From: Echinometra lucunter
Taxonomy: Eukaryota; Echinodermata; Echinoidea; Camarodonta; Echinometridae
NCBI GenBank assembly: GCA_029962745.1
Contig: CM057171.1
Location: forward strand, 1,552,640-1,616,639
Direction of reading: 5' to 3'
Length of the DNA: 64,000 nt
Part shown: positions 38,801-52,500 of the stretch, piece by piece
How positions within the stretch are numbered: position 1 is the first letter of the stretch
How the letters are laid out: each line of letters opens with the position of its first letter
Translations under genes and position numbers: made by a program
Notes under the pieces: model-generated
Databases searched by the model: none
Told to the model about the DNA's origin: nothing
What the model saw: only the letters and a program-made list of their open reading frames with translations

Positions 38801-41800
38801 TCTTTGTTTCTTCCAGTGAGGTTTCTAGTGAGCTGATCTTCTCATCTTGCTCGGCCTGTAACACAGAAGAAACTATGAATACTTTTAATATGTTTTTCTA
38901 ACTTGTCACGGACTAAAACTACTGACCTTATCATTTCTTGCTAAGGGATATGTCCCACAACTAAGAGGAACAATGAATGGAATTATTGCAGGCAAGTTTA
39001 AAGAATTTCTATATAGTTTACAACTGTTATTCATTGTCACTTATATGAATTACATAACATTTAAAAGCTACCAAATATGAATTCACAGTACATGCAATAT
39101 ATAGTCTGCACAGGCAAAGGGGAACTTGTTAGATCAAAGGGATGTAGCAGGCACATGTATGATACATGCAACACATAGAAAAACAAATGTAGGTGTTTTA
39201 TAAGGATAATATAAATACAAGCAGCCGGGGGGAGGAATATAAATGAACAAATCAAACAAATCATTATGCTCCATCAGATTTGGAAGGCTGTGTTTATCCA
39301 TCCTGGGGTTTAAAAATAAGTTGGAATTACAAAATAATGATATAAAAACCCAAATCCCACAAAAATTTGGTGCCGGTTCTGTCTCCTTGGACAAGAAGCT
39401 CTTTAACATGGCCTTCTCAATGAAGATAACACCATACAACCTTCAAGAAATCTGTGATTTTGAACAACACCAATACATCCTGTAAAATAGTGTCAATTCA
39501 CTTAAGAAAAAAAACCCTGATGTAACTAACCACTCAAATATGAATTTCTACATTCATGTAAATCACATTTCCTGCAATAATCATTCAAATATGAAGTTTA
39601 ATAACATAACATATACCTAATACCAAAAAGTACTGAGGTATCAAGTATAAGTTATATTTCACATGGATGTATGATTTCATCATAAGATTGTGGACCATGA
39701 GTAGATACACATGTGTTTGCTCAAAATTTAGGTGCTCTTTGGAACACAGAGTCACACTGTGAGAAGGTCACATTAACCCATTCATGACAGAGGTCCACAT
39801 TTTGTGGTTTAGCCCAATATCTTTTGATGCAAAGCCCTAAGAATCATACCAAATACATGAACAGAAAGAGCAAAAAATTCTACACAAACTGTGCCCATTT
39901 TGATTGCGTCAATATTCGTTGTTTGATGCTGAAAATTTTTAAAAGGAAAATAAGCATTAAAATCCTTAAATTGGCAATGTGATAGAAGGTTTAAAATCAC
40001 CGTTTTCCAATGCAAATTGGCAACTTTTTGACCTTTTATACATTTTGTCAACTTATTTTTATTTCAGATACATGAAAAATGTAGCAATAAAATAAAAAAT
40101 GTTGGTGTTTCCAATTTGAAGAAAAAAAGCTGATCAAATTAGGCTTCAAATAATTCCTGTCACGAATGGGTTAAAGAGAGCTTAGCCTTACTCTTGTCAA
40201 TACATGGTCAGCATTCCTACCAAATTTTATACATGAGAAAAAGAAAAGCTCAACGCTATGCTCAACTCTATATAAACTGTTTTTATTAAGGAAAACTAAT
40301 GTTTTGGGATAATTTAAAAAGAACATTTTTCCTCTTTTGAAGGAACCACTGATGCATAAGAGGTACAGCATTCATTCTAATGAGATTTAACATTTTATCT
40401 TATAAACGTATGATAAAATTACATTTCTTTCCTGACTATTAAAAAATATAGTGATGGAGTTGGGCTAATCTTTATCTCATGTACTAAAGTTCCTAGCAAT
40501 CAAAATGATGAAAGGTTTATAAAAAGATTTGATTGGTACAAGAACAAGCAAGTTAGAAACCAGCAAGGTTATTAAAAGTCACAAATATGAACATGTAAAT
40601 AGGTTCCAAAGAAGAATTCAGAATCCTATTAAAAGGAAAACAAAACAGCCACTTCAATTCTCAAAAGATGCATGAATCATTAATAGAAAATTCAAAACAT
40701 CATGAGTTTGACTTTCTTCCTGTTTACTTGATTTCACACAAACTCTATCATCACCCTGGTTTTTTGATTTTCCACTTTCTTTTGGAGCAACTTGCTATGA
40801 AGGCAGGGGCAGTGCCAGCATATTTTGATGGGAGGGGGAGGCACGATGATCCATATATGTTTTAATGAACAAATAAGGGTATTATGTAGTTGCATGACCC
40901 AGCCTTTTCTTTCCCCATACTCTTCTTTCTTCTTCTTCTTTTTCCCCTTGTTTTTCTCATATTTTTTTCGTGGATCACTTGAAAATTCATAGCGGGAAGT
41001 CCCCCTGCCAACCCCACCCCCATAGTGGTGCCCCTGCATGAAATTGCATGAAATTTTTCCTTTAAGAACAATGAAGAATAGCTCACCAAAAGCAAGTGAA
41101 ACCCAAGAGGAGTGATTAGAAGAAAAGAAACTATGGCTGGAATTCACACAAGAGATTTAAACAGTTTAAACCTCTTCCTGGTGTTTTTAAGCATACATGC
41201 ACTCAGAATCCGATCCAATTATCTATTTTCTTTAAGTGTGTGCAGAGACAATATGCGCCTATTTACATGTATACCTATTTTAGTACACTAACCGAGGTTT
41301 AAAATACCCCATGGTTTAAACCTCTTTGTGAATTCCAGCCAATATGTACGTGTAATATAGATCTGAAAGCCATATAGTCATTAGGTACAAGATATCTTGC
41401 AGATGAAAGATGAAAGGAACAAGGGGGGGGGGCAGGGGAAAGAAACATAAATTAGAGATGCATGCAAACAATGAATAACAAATTAAGGATGAAGAAATAT
41501 AAACGGACAATAACAAGTGTAGAATACTGTATAAGCCAATATTTTAGCGTACAGATATTTTAGCGATTTGGGACAAGTTTAACATATTAGCGAGTTATTA
41601 TTTTCACGTTTTGAATAATGTTTCCTTACTTAAATATATGCATATTGCTAAGTGGAAATTTTAGCGAGGACATCATCGCGAAATTAGCGAAAATTAAACC
41701 ACTGCGAAAATTTCAGCTTATACAGTAATGTCATGATCAACTTGTCAAGTGGATTTTTTTTTCTAACTGTAGATTAAGTCTATCCCTGGGAAAAAGAAAG

Positions 41801-44800
41801 GTGATGTAGAAAAGTGACGATACTAGAAGGTTCTATCTATAAAACATATTTCTGTAGAAAAGGATGAGACCATACAAGACAGTGACTGCTACAGACAGGC
41901 AGATACAAAGAGACATACAGACATGTACAGGTGCAACTTTAACCCATTGGGACAGGAATTATTTGAAGCCTAATTTAATCAGCTTTTATTCTTCAAATTG
42001 GCAACACCAACATTTTTTTATTTTATTGCTACACTTTTCTTATGAAACATCATGTATCTGAAATGAATATAAATTGACAGAAATTATGATGAGAAGTCGA
42101 AAAGTTGCCAATTTGCAGGGGAAAACGGTGATTTTAAACCTTCTATCACATTGCCAATTTAAGGATTTTAATGCTTATTTTCCTTTAAAAAATCTTCGGT
42201 ATCAAACAACGAATACTGACGCAACCAAAATGGGCACAGTTTGCGTAGAATTTTTTGCTCTTTCTGCTCATGTATATAGTATGATTTTTAGGGCTTTGCA
42301 TCAAAAGATATTAGGCCAAACCACAAAATGTGGACTTCTGTCACGAATGGGTTAAGCAATACAGATAGATGGACAGGTATATGGACAGGCAAAGTGACTG
42401 AAAGACATGCACACTGACACTCACTATGGACATGACGGACAAAGAAAGCGGACAAAATAAACAACCCCTCATTCTACCCTTCACAATGGTTCTGGTAGTC
42501 AAAAGAACATCCCTTCACTGCTATTGTCTAAAATACATGGAACAGGTGTCACGTGCAAATTCACCTGGAACTACATGATTAAACATAATAGCTGTGAAGG
42601 GATGTTCTTTTCACTACCAGAACCATTGTGAAGGGCAGAATGAGAGGTTGTTTATTTTGTCCGCTTTCTTTGTCCGCCATGTTCATAGTGACTGTACAAC
42701 ATACAGATGTAGAGACAGACAAAGTAAAAGATGAACACAGACAGTATTAACATACACAGAACACATACATGTAATCAGACAGATGAACAAAGATACATGT
42801 GGATATAGAAGACTAGGAAGACATGAGAACAAGCAAAGAAACAGTTAAATCAGGAACTGTCCTGAACTGATTATGTCAGCTTTTTCATGGCAAGAAACAT
42901 TCAGTCATTTAACTCATTCATGACAGGATTTATTTAAAGCCTAATTTGATCAGCTTTTATTCTTCAAATTGGCAACACCAACATTTTTATTTTATTGCTA
43001 CATTTTTCTTATAAAACGTCATGTATCTGAAATGAATATAAATTGACAGAAATTATGATGAGAAGTCAAAAAGTTGCCAATTTGCAGAAAAGATCTTTGA
43101 TTTTAAACATTCCATCGCATTGCCAATTTAAGGATTTTAATGCTTATTTCCCTTTGAAACTTTTTCAGCATCAAACAACAAATACTGATGCAACCAAAAT
43201 GGGCACAGTACGTGTAGGATTTTCTTTCTGCTCATGTATTTGGGATGATTTTTAAGGCTCTGCATCAAAAGGTTATTTGGCCAAACCACAAAATGTGGAC
43301 CCTCTGTCACGAATGGGTTAAAAAGTGCAGTGTTCTATTCAATGACATGTAGTTTGTCACATGAGCCTCCACAATTCTGGTCTAGTGAGAAACTTTCATT
43401 TACACTGATCTGCATGGTTTTACAATAACACAATGATACAGACAGACAAAACTGAACATGCAGAGAGATTATCATGTGCATGCCTAGCAGAAAGATGTAT
43501 GAACAAATGATCTACATTTCATGAAAAACACATTCAACAGTTTGGAACGTTCTTTGCGTTTACACAACAAATTTCGGCCAGTAGATCATCTGTATTGTTA
43601 AACAAGGGTGTGATTACTCAATAATATATACTGTTTCAAAATTTTAAAAAAAAAGAAAAAAGTTATGCTTTCTTTCTTCTGCTAAGCCCATGACAAGATA
43701 AACATGCATGCTGAGAGAAAGACATACAAGCAGATAACACATTCAGACGAACAGACACACAATCACGCAGACAAACAGAAAAGCAGACAAACATGCTTAG
43801 AAAAGGGATACGAGCAGATAAGACATTCATACAAACACACATGCGGACAAACAGACAAGCAGACAAACATGTATAAAGAAAGATATACAAGCAGATAAAA
43901 CATTCAGACAAACAGACACACAGTCATTCAGACAAACATACATGCAGTCATGCAGACAAACAGACAAGCAATAAGACAACTCTTCATTTTGGGAATGCTG
44001 ACCATGTATGATTGAGATGATTTTCTAAAGTCAGTAAGCTCCACCAGACGAGATTCCACACTGACCCTTGATTTAACCTCTTGGTCGCATCGCTCCTCGG
44101 CTTCCACCAGTTTGGCACGGACATCGTCGACCATGGAGCTTAGTTCATTGATCTTGTCTTGCTCTGCTTGGTTATGGTTGACTTGATTCTAAAAAAAAGA
44201 CAGAACAATCAGAAATGATGGTCATACGGCATCCCCATCTGTTTCCTACCCTAACCCAACTCCTCACTTTGACCCTGGACTCCACAATATCACTCTAACC
44301 CTGAAACGTAACCTAAATCCCAACTGCAACCCTATTACCTACGTGTGTCTTAAAACCCAATCGCATCCTTAACCCAAATCTGATTTGGAAATACAGTCAA
44401 TAGGTCAAATCACTGCAATGATTTGTTTGAGAAATGAAAAATTGTTAAGGCCATGATTAGTATCACACCATCACCACCATCACCACCATTGGCATCACCA
44501 TCATCATCATCATCAACATCATCATCATAATCATCATCACCATCCACTTACCTGTTCAACTTGTAAAGTAAGTTCCTCTATCCTCTCTTCCAGTTTCATC
44601 TTTTCTTCTCCTGTTTCTTGCATCATCTTCAGAACTTCTCCTTTCTCCTCCTCAACCATCTTCACCTTCTCTTCCTTCTGACTCAAAATCTTCTCAAGAT
44701 TTTCTGAAGTATGGAGAAATAGTTTGATACAAGAAAATGGAAGAAATATTCCATGCTTCTAAAATGTACTCAAGAACATTTCCAACAATGATAAGAGGTA

Positions 44801-46523
44801 TTATTGAAAAATATTGTTAGAAAATTTTGAAGCTATCATTACTGTATGTATAATAACTAGCTTAAGCATATACCGGTAAAGCATATAAGCCAGAGTCTGA
44901 TATAACACCATTGTCCATTTTAAGAAAATACAGTAGTAAAGATAAATTAATGGCAAGAGGCAACATTGGAAGAAGAAGAAGAAAAAAAAAACAAACGATC
45001 TTTAGCTTTTAAGTTACCCTGATGCATACTCACCGATCTGTACATTATAAGGTACAAAAATGGCAAGCCTATTTTGCCTTATGAGTGAGCCTCTTAACGT
45101 TTTTACATTATAACAACTGTCAAAAACTTACTTTCAAACTTTGAAAATATACATGTTCATTCTATGTAATACCTTTTCTTTCATCATGTATGTATCAGCA
45201 TGATGCATTGTGCTATATGAAAAAAATATACTAAATGAAAACCAAACAAAACTACAAAGTAAGAATTGAACTTACCAATTTGTGCTTTGGTCTCATCAAA
45301 GTCGACCAGTCTGAGTTGTAGGTTGCCCTTCTCATCTTCTAGCTCTGCGACCTTGTTCTTCAAATCATTGACCTCCTCAACAAGAGAATCAACCTATAAC
45401 AAAGAAATAAAACAACAACCATTTATAAATACAGAAACTGTTATTACTTCATTCCCACTTATACATATACAAGCTTATCTCAATATAAATTTGTACTCCA
45501 CAATAGCAAGTGAATACTAGGCTTTAATAGCTTTTGTATGTATAAGCTGGGACTGGACCAGTATAGATCATTCATACATGTCATGAGATGAAAATAATTA
45601 TTCAAAATTTTACTTTCAACTCTGAATCCCACATTTGTGGCACAGTACTAGCTGAAGAGTCCCTGAAACAGTAATCTAGCAAATTGAAGAAAATTAAATC
45701 TTGCTTAGAGCGGTCACCGTATAAAACCCTTGGGAATGAGGAAATTCAGTTAGTCAACGGATTAAAATCATTACCAAGGGAATCAACCTATAACAAAGAA
45801 ATAAAACAATAATTTTAATAATTCATAAACAGAAGCACCCTTGTTACCTTTTTCTTAAAATCTTTAATAACAAGTTAGGGTATCAACCTATAAAACAAAG
45901 AAGTCAGACTAATCAAACTACAAAACAGAAAAACCTGTGCTACCATTGCACCACCCCCCTCGGGAAGGGAATTCCCAAAGTACATGTATGTACAATGTAC
46001 ATGTGTATATTAGCAAATTCATTGTTACCCTATCATATTTAGATGAAATGAAATCAGAATGCAAATGCAAAGGGACTTTACATTTGAAGACAAAAATATG
46101 TTATCCTAAATAAACTAGACAAAATAGTTTACAGTGGTCATACAAAGTTCTGCTTTTCAAGATGAAACGTATGTACATGTATTGTAATCCCTTTACTCAT
46201 GATCTGCATTCAAACCAACAACACTCACATTTTCATTACTGATATCTGTTCAATGGAAGAGTTGATTAATCCTTGCAAAATAAATACAATTACTCCAGAT
46301 CTTTGGAAGAATGCTCAGCATCTTAAAAAGCACAGTGTAATGTAAAGACAATGAAATTCTCCTTCCTCCAATAACTCATATCTCTAGTACATTGCTTTAC
46401 ATTGTACATACATGTACAACACAGCACAATACACCATATGCAATGCAATGCAACGTCATCAGTATAAAGTACCAACATTTGATTAACACTTTCAAATGGC
46501 AAGTTTGTTTATAACAGATGGGT

Positions 46524-46557
<34 letters not shown>

Positions 46558-49502
46558 ATGGATAATGGATGTGTCAATAACAAGGTCAATACTGAGAACT
46601 ATTCATTCAAATGAAAAGAATGAATAATTGTGTGCTTTTCTTTCCATTACTGTTATTAAATGGAACATTGAACACATTGGAGGTTTGTTAGTGGTTTTTA
46701 CATAAGTCCATGTATGTGAATATTTAATATTTACTAGTCTACATTTCAGTGACTTAGGGTTTGGTAAGTAATTCCTACAAAAATAATAATTCTGAATATA
46801 ATACTCCAAAATCCAAATCATAAATATATCAAAGACAACGCAAGTTTTAACCACAATGGAGACATCCCCCCAAGTAATCCTTATTTCTGCCAAAATAAAA
46901 TTACCATAACATCCACTCATCCTGTGTACTCGGTCAATGAATTGACCTCGTCCCGCAAATGTGACAAGTCTGTGTCGAAACTAAATAGCATGCTTTATTG
47001 TGTCTTACTCGACGGCATGCTGTCGACCTACAAGTCCGATAAGCGTCAGTTTTTTTTCTTAAAATTCACCATTTTCAGTTCATTCATCAGATATGGAGCG
47101 AGAATTGCCGTGAATTTTTTGAAAACGTCTGCAAGATCGCTCACATCTAGTCGCGCATTGTTGCGCATGCGCAAGCTAGTCGCCATTTTCTATCTGCATT
47201 TCAATGGAAACGTAAACAAGCGGTGAGTTTTTCCAGCTACCCTACAATAGATTTAGATCTAAATTTTGGTTTTCGTACGTCTGATTTTTAGTCCCAAGTG
47301 TTAGTCAGGTTCGTGATGACCACAGCCGATAGCTACAAGGCTGGTGGTGTCATTGGCCCACGGGAAAGTGATTTTCCAGGGGTTGTTTTGAAGTGCCAAG
47401 ATGCTTGCTATGTACAAATAGGGGGTAAAAACGCTGGACGTCATGGAGAGTAAATAGCGTTAGCGTTTTTTTTACTCTCCAGACGTCCCTGGACTAGGGG
47501 AGGGGCAGTAGAACAGTGTAAGCAAACAATACTCCTCCCTCATCTACTGTCTCTCTCACAATTTCTACTGAAAAAACTCATTCGTAAAAACCTAGTTAAC
47601 GTCACATTGGGTAGCAAGTTGTCACTCATGTAAATCTAAAGAGACCTTGATCTTCAAGTCCATACCTCCAGTTGTTGATGATCCATATGCGAAAAGACAT
47701 ATGTGAAATGACCTTCCATTGCTGACACAGTATTTGATAGAAATGTCATCAAATGCAATCCAGATATCCACACAATTTCCACAAATCTGACAATCATCCA
47801 AACTGTCCACATTCTCTCAGCATCATTGAAGAATGCAAGATTTTGGTATATGATGGCTTCGTCAAACAGTTTTAAATTCAGTCAGTAAATAAGGGCAAGT
47901 AATAGACAATGCTCTCCTACCACAGCTTGGATTTTTGAAACTCATTAGTATGCACATGGAACAGTTCACATATCAAACATTCTCTAATTCATCTTAGACT
48001 AGCTTCCTCATGCTCGTCAAACAGAACAACTGCTTACTTTACCAATACAAACATAATGTAATGTTGATACAAGAATGTTCTGAATACAGTGTGTACGCCT
48101 AAGGTGGCTGCATTACAAAACTGCAACTGCATGCTTTAAAAACATATATAAATTTGAATGAGAGCACCAGTTTTGTTGCATGCATTCAATCTTCAAAGAC
48201 ATTCTGACCAGCAATAAATCCTTGAATGACAGAAGCACCTGTTCCAACTTCCAAGTCATTGTAATTCAAATAATTTCTCAAAAGCAGGTATGCAGATTGG
48301 TCATGGAAGTTGGCACATGCGTGAGTTGGTTATATTTGCATGAATAGCAATTGCATTGCATATCTTCTAGCTGCATGTAGCTTGTTTACATAATGGCTAC
48401 TGTGTCAACTTATAAATGAAATATGTGTGAGAAAATGCAGATGTTACTTCTCAGTCCCTATACATGTAAGCATGTGAAAAAAGATTTGGTCAGACCTTAC
48501 TAATAATGAAAACCAGATTAAAAGATATCCAATTAAAGCTACATGTACATCCTAAAGCTACATGTACAGCTGTTCAACTATTCACAAACTTGGACATCAT
48601 CATAATCACTACACACATGTGGGAAGATGTACCTCAAACTAAAAATCATGTTATCAATATTGTTATCAGTGAGATCTGAGCAGTCCTTTATCAAAAGAAG
48701 AAGAAGAAGAAAAATATCATAGATATCTTAGTCATATTACTCCAACACCCCCCCTCATATCATAGAAATCTTAGTCACATTACTCCAACACCCCCCCCCT
48801 CATATCATAGAAATCTTAGTCACATTACTCCAACACCCCCCCTCATATCATAGAAATCTTAGTCACATTACTCCAACACCCCCCCCCCTCATATCATAGA
48901 AATCTTAGTCACATTACTCCAACACCCCCCCTCATATCATAGAAATCTTAGTCACATTACTCCAACACCCCCCCCCTCATATCATAGAAATCTTAGTCAC
49001 ATTACTCCAACACCCCCCCTCATATCATAGAAATCTTAGTCACATTACTCCAACACCCCCCCCTCATATCATAGAAATCTTAGTCACATTACTCCAACAC
49101 CCCCCCTCATATCATAGAAATCTTAGTCACATTACTCCAACACCCCCCCCTCATATCATAGAAATCTTAGTCACATTACTCCAACACCCCCCCTCATATC
49201 ATAGAAATCTTAGTCACATTACTCCAACACCCCCCCCCTCATATCATAGAAATCTTAGTCACATTACTCCAACACCCCCCCCCCTCATATCATAGAAATC
49301 TTAGTCACATTACTCCAACACCCCCCCCCCCCTCATATCATAGAAATCTTAGGTCACATTACTCCAACACCCCCCCCTCATATCATAGAAATCTTAGTCA
49401 CATTACTCCAACACCCCCCCCTCATATCATAGAAATCTTAGTCACATTACTCCAACACCCCCCCCCCTCATATCATAGAAATCTTAGTCATATTACTCCA
49501 AC

Positions 49503-49538
<36 letters not shown>

Positions 49539-52500
49539 GTGTCATTGTATAGTGGTACATTCACTTGAATCTAAATCACAGGATTGAGGGTTCAAATCCA
49601 AGACCGGTGCTAATGTCTTTTTGAAAAAAAAACAAAAAACTCTCATTTGCCACTATCCACCCAGGTGTACATGTATGTAAATGGAGACCCGATAGAAGTC
49701 ACGATTATCATTAACATTATTATCAACAAATGCATGGACAACATTTGACCAATAACAAGATTTCAGTCAAGGCACATTGTATCATATGGTGCAGACATGT
49801 CTGTCAATTGTAGGCAAGCTATGGAGTAGCTATAGGGTATCCTTACATGAAAGATCTTGTCATTGTACCTGTGACCCATCCCTTACATCAAGCAATATGG
49901 GTTGGTTGAATATCAAAAATACACGGTCAACAATAAAATCAGTCTACCAAAAGCTGTAGAAAATATAATGCTTCTGCTGAAGAATAATTTCTCTAAAGGA
50001 ATGAATATCAAACACTATAGACTGTGTTTAAATTTTTTCAAATTTTATCTAAGTAGCGTTGATATGCAAACACGACACGGACGTTAAATTAGAGTGTCGT
50101 GTGCAAAATTTTGTACTGTGCATGCTCAAATCCCGAAAACTCCATCCTGCTGAAATCGAGAATGGTTCTCAGCCAAAATAACATCCATTCTCGATGTAGG
50201 ACGCAGCTGGGTATTCAGCATTAGTGCGTATGTATCACTATGGTAATGCGATCTGCAAGTCTATCATCAGTGCAGCCATGATAGATCTTGCCTGGTGCAC
50301 TCGCACCTCGCCTGGCCATGGCCTGGGAAAAAATGCTTCCCATTGTGATGTCATATGTCTGCGTATCACCAAAAGAGCGGAAAGCTCCAAAATACTGTAT
50401 GACGTGGCTGTATCTCTTATTGTGGCTGCATCCTAAACGGACGTCCGCGTCGTGTTTGCGAAAGCTTCCTATTATGAAGAAAAAGAACATGATTCAGCTT
50501 ACCTTTTTCAATCCTTGCAGCTCTTCCTCCAAGGCTTTGACCTTGTTCTTAGCTTGGTTCTTCAATTTATTAAACTTCTCCTCAGCCTTGGCCTTGAAAT
50601 CAGCTATCTCCTCTTCTTTCTTCTCCTTCTCTACCTTCACTCTATCCAGCTCAGTTTTTCCTTGCTCCAACTCTCCTTCCAGTTCTTCTACCCTCCTTTC
50701 CAGGTTGGCTTTCCCCTCGGCTTCTGTCCTAATCTCTTCATCCTTCTTCACCAGGTCTTCACTCAATTCATCCCAGTTTGATTTTCCTTTAGCAACTTCA
50801 TCTTCTAATTCCACTATCCTTTGCTCAAGTTCTGCTATCCTCTGTGCACCTGTCCTTTCGCTCTCCTCACCTTGCTCCTTCAATCCATCACGCTCTGTTC
50901 TTGCTGCCTCTAAGTTCACCGTTCCTTCTTCAACCTCTCCTTGTAATTCCTTAATCCTTCCTTCTAACTCTTCCTTCTCCTTCTCCCTCTCCATTTTCAA
51001 CTCCTCCATCTCATCTTTAGTCCTTCCTAACTCTTCCATCCTCTCCTTAATATCTCTTTCCAGTTCTTCGTTCCTTCTTTGTAGTTCCTCCTTCTCTCTA
51101 ACACTATCATTCTCCTTGTCTTCACCCTCCTTCTTCGATGCCTCACTTTCAGTTCTAGCAGCATCAAGCTGTGACTTGGTGTGGGTTAGTTCACTTTGGA
51201 GTTGTTCATAGTTATGAGCCAGAGTGTTGTATTGTGAGCTAGCTTGGTTGTAAGCAGTCTCATACTGTTTGAGAGCGGCCTGTAAGGCAGTGATGGCATT
51301 CGACTTCTCTGTGTCTCCAGAATTCAACTTCTGCTTGAGTTCTTCCGCTTCTTTTAATCTGGCATTCATTTCCTCTTTCTCTTTCTTCCAGGCTTCTTCC
51401 TACAAGTGACAAAAAATAAAATTGCAAGATGTTTCATACCTGTTTGCAATTTTTCTGTGGCAAAGTGGAGTTTATAACTGTTAACAATTTTCAAATTCAG
51501 AATGTGAATTGATGGAATGGAGACAAAACATTATCACTGACAGCATCATTATTATCACTCTGTCATAACTATCATTATCATCATCATTGTCATTATCACC
51601 ATCACCATCATTGTCATTATCACCATCATCATCAGCAGCAGCAGCATCATCATTACCATCAGCATCATCATTACCAATATCATCATCGTCATCATCATCA
51701 TAATCACGATCATCATCAGCACAGCATCCACATCATCATTATTAATATCACTATAATCATCACCATCATCACCATCATCACCATCATCACCATCATCACC
51801 ATCATCACCATCATCACCATCATCACCATCATCACCATCATCACCATCATCACCATCATCACCATCATTACCATCACTACCATCACCATCATCACCATCA
51901 CTGTCTCTTTTGCAGACAATCATCCTTTTAAAAATCCTTATATATCCTTATATAATATAATATATAATCCTTATATAAACCCTTATATGACTATCATAAT
52001 ATCTTACATTTTCCACAAACTGTTCTTGCATTGCTCTCATCTGTTCCTTGGTAATACCAAGCTTCTCTCCTAGTGATGTCATGCTCTTCTGATGGTCGAC
52101 ACTAGCCTTCTCTTTGTTAGCAATCTCTTCCTGCAGCATCTCAATCACCTTCGTCTTTGCGTCAAGATTCTCCTCCGTCTCCTGGCAACGACGTTCAAGT
52201 TTCTGAGAGAAAAAAGAAAATGTAGCACCACAAAAAATATCAGGCAAGTAATGAAAAGGAAATTTAAAAAAAGAGAGGACAAGAACAGACAACGGGAAAG
52301 GAAATGAAACAGAGAGCTAGCTGTAAGAAGGAGTAAAAATTATGCAAATCAAAAGGCATAACATGTTCTCTTGTAGCATCTCAATTGTTTTTGTCATTGC
52401 ATCAACATTTCTCAATCTTCCAGCAACAGCTTGCCACTTTTTGAGAGAAAAAAAATTTCTGAATATCTTCCAGTCTCCTAAAGAAAGAACCTATCTCAAA

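Noticed and set aside
50288..51211. Long plus-strand frame rich in Ser
   Set aside because: Antisense shadow of giantin exon 8. Codons follow the minus-strand E/K coil, and the same pattern occurs opposite exons 14 and 15.
51555..51923. Asp/Gly-rich peptide
   Set aside because: Translation of an ATC/CACCAT microsatellite.
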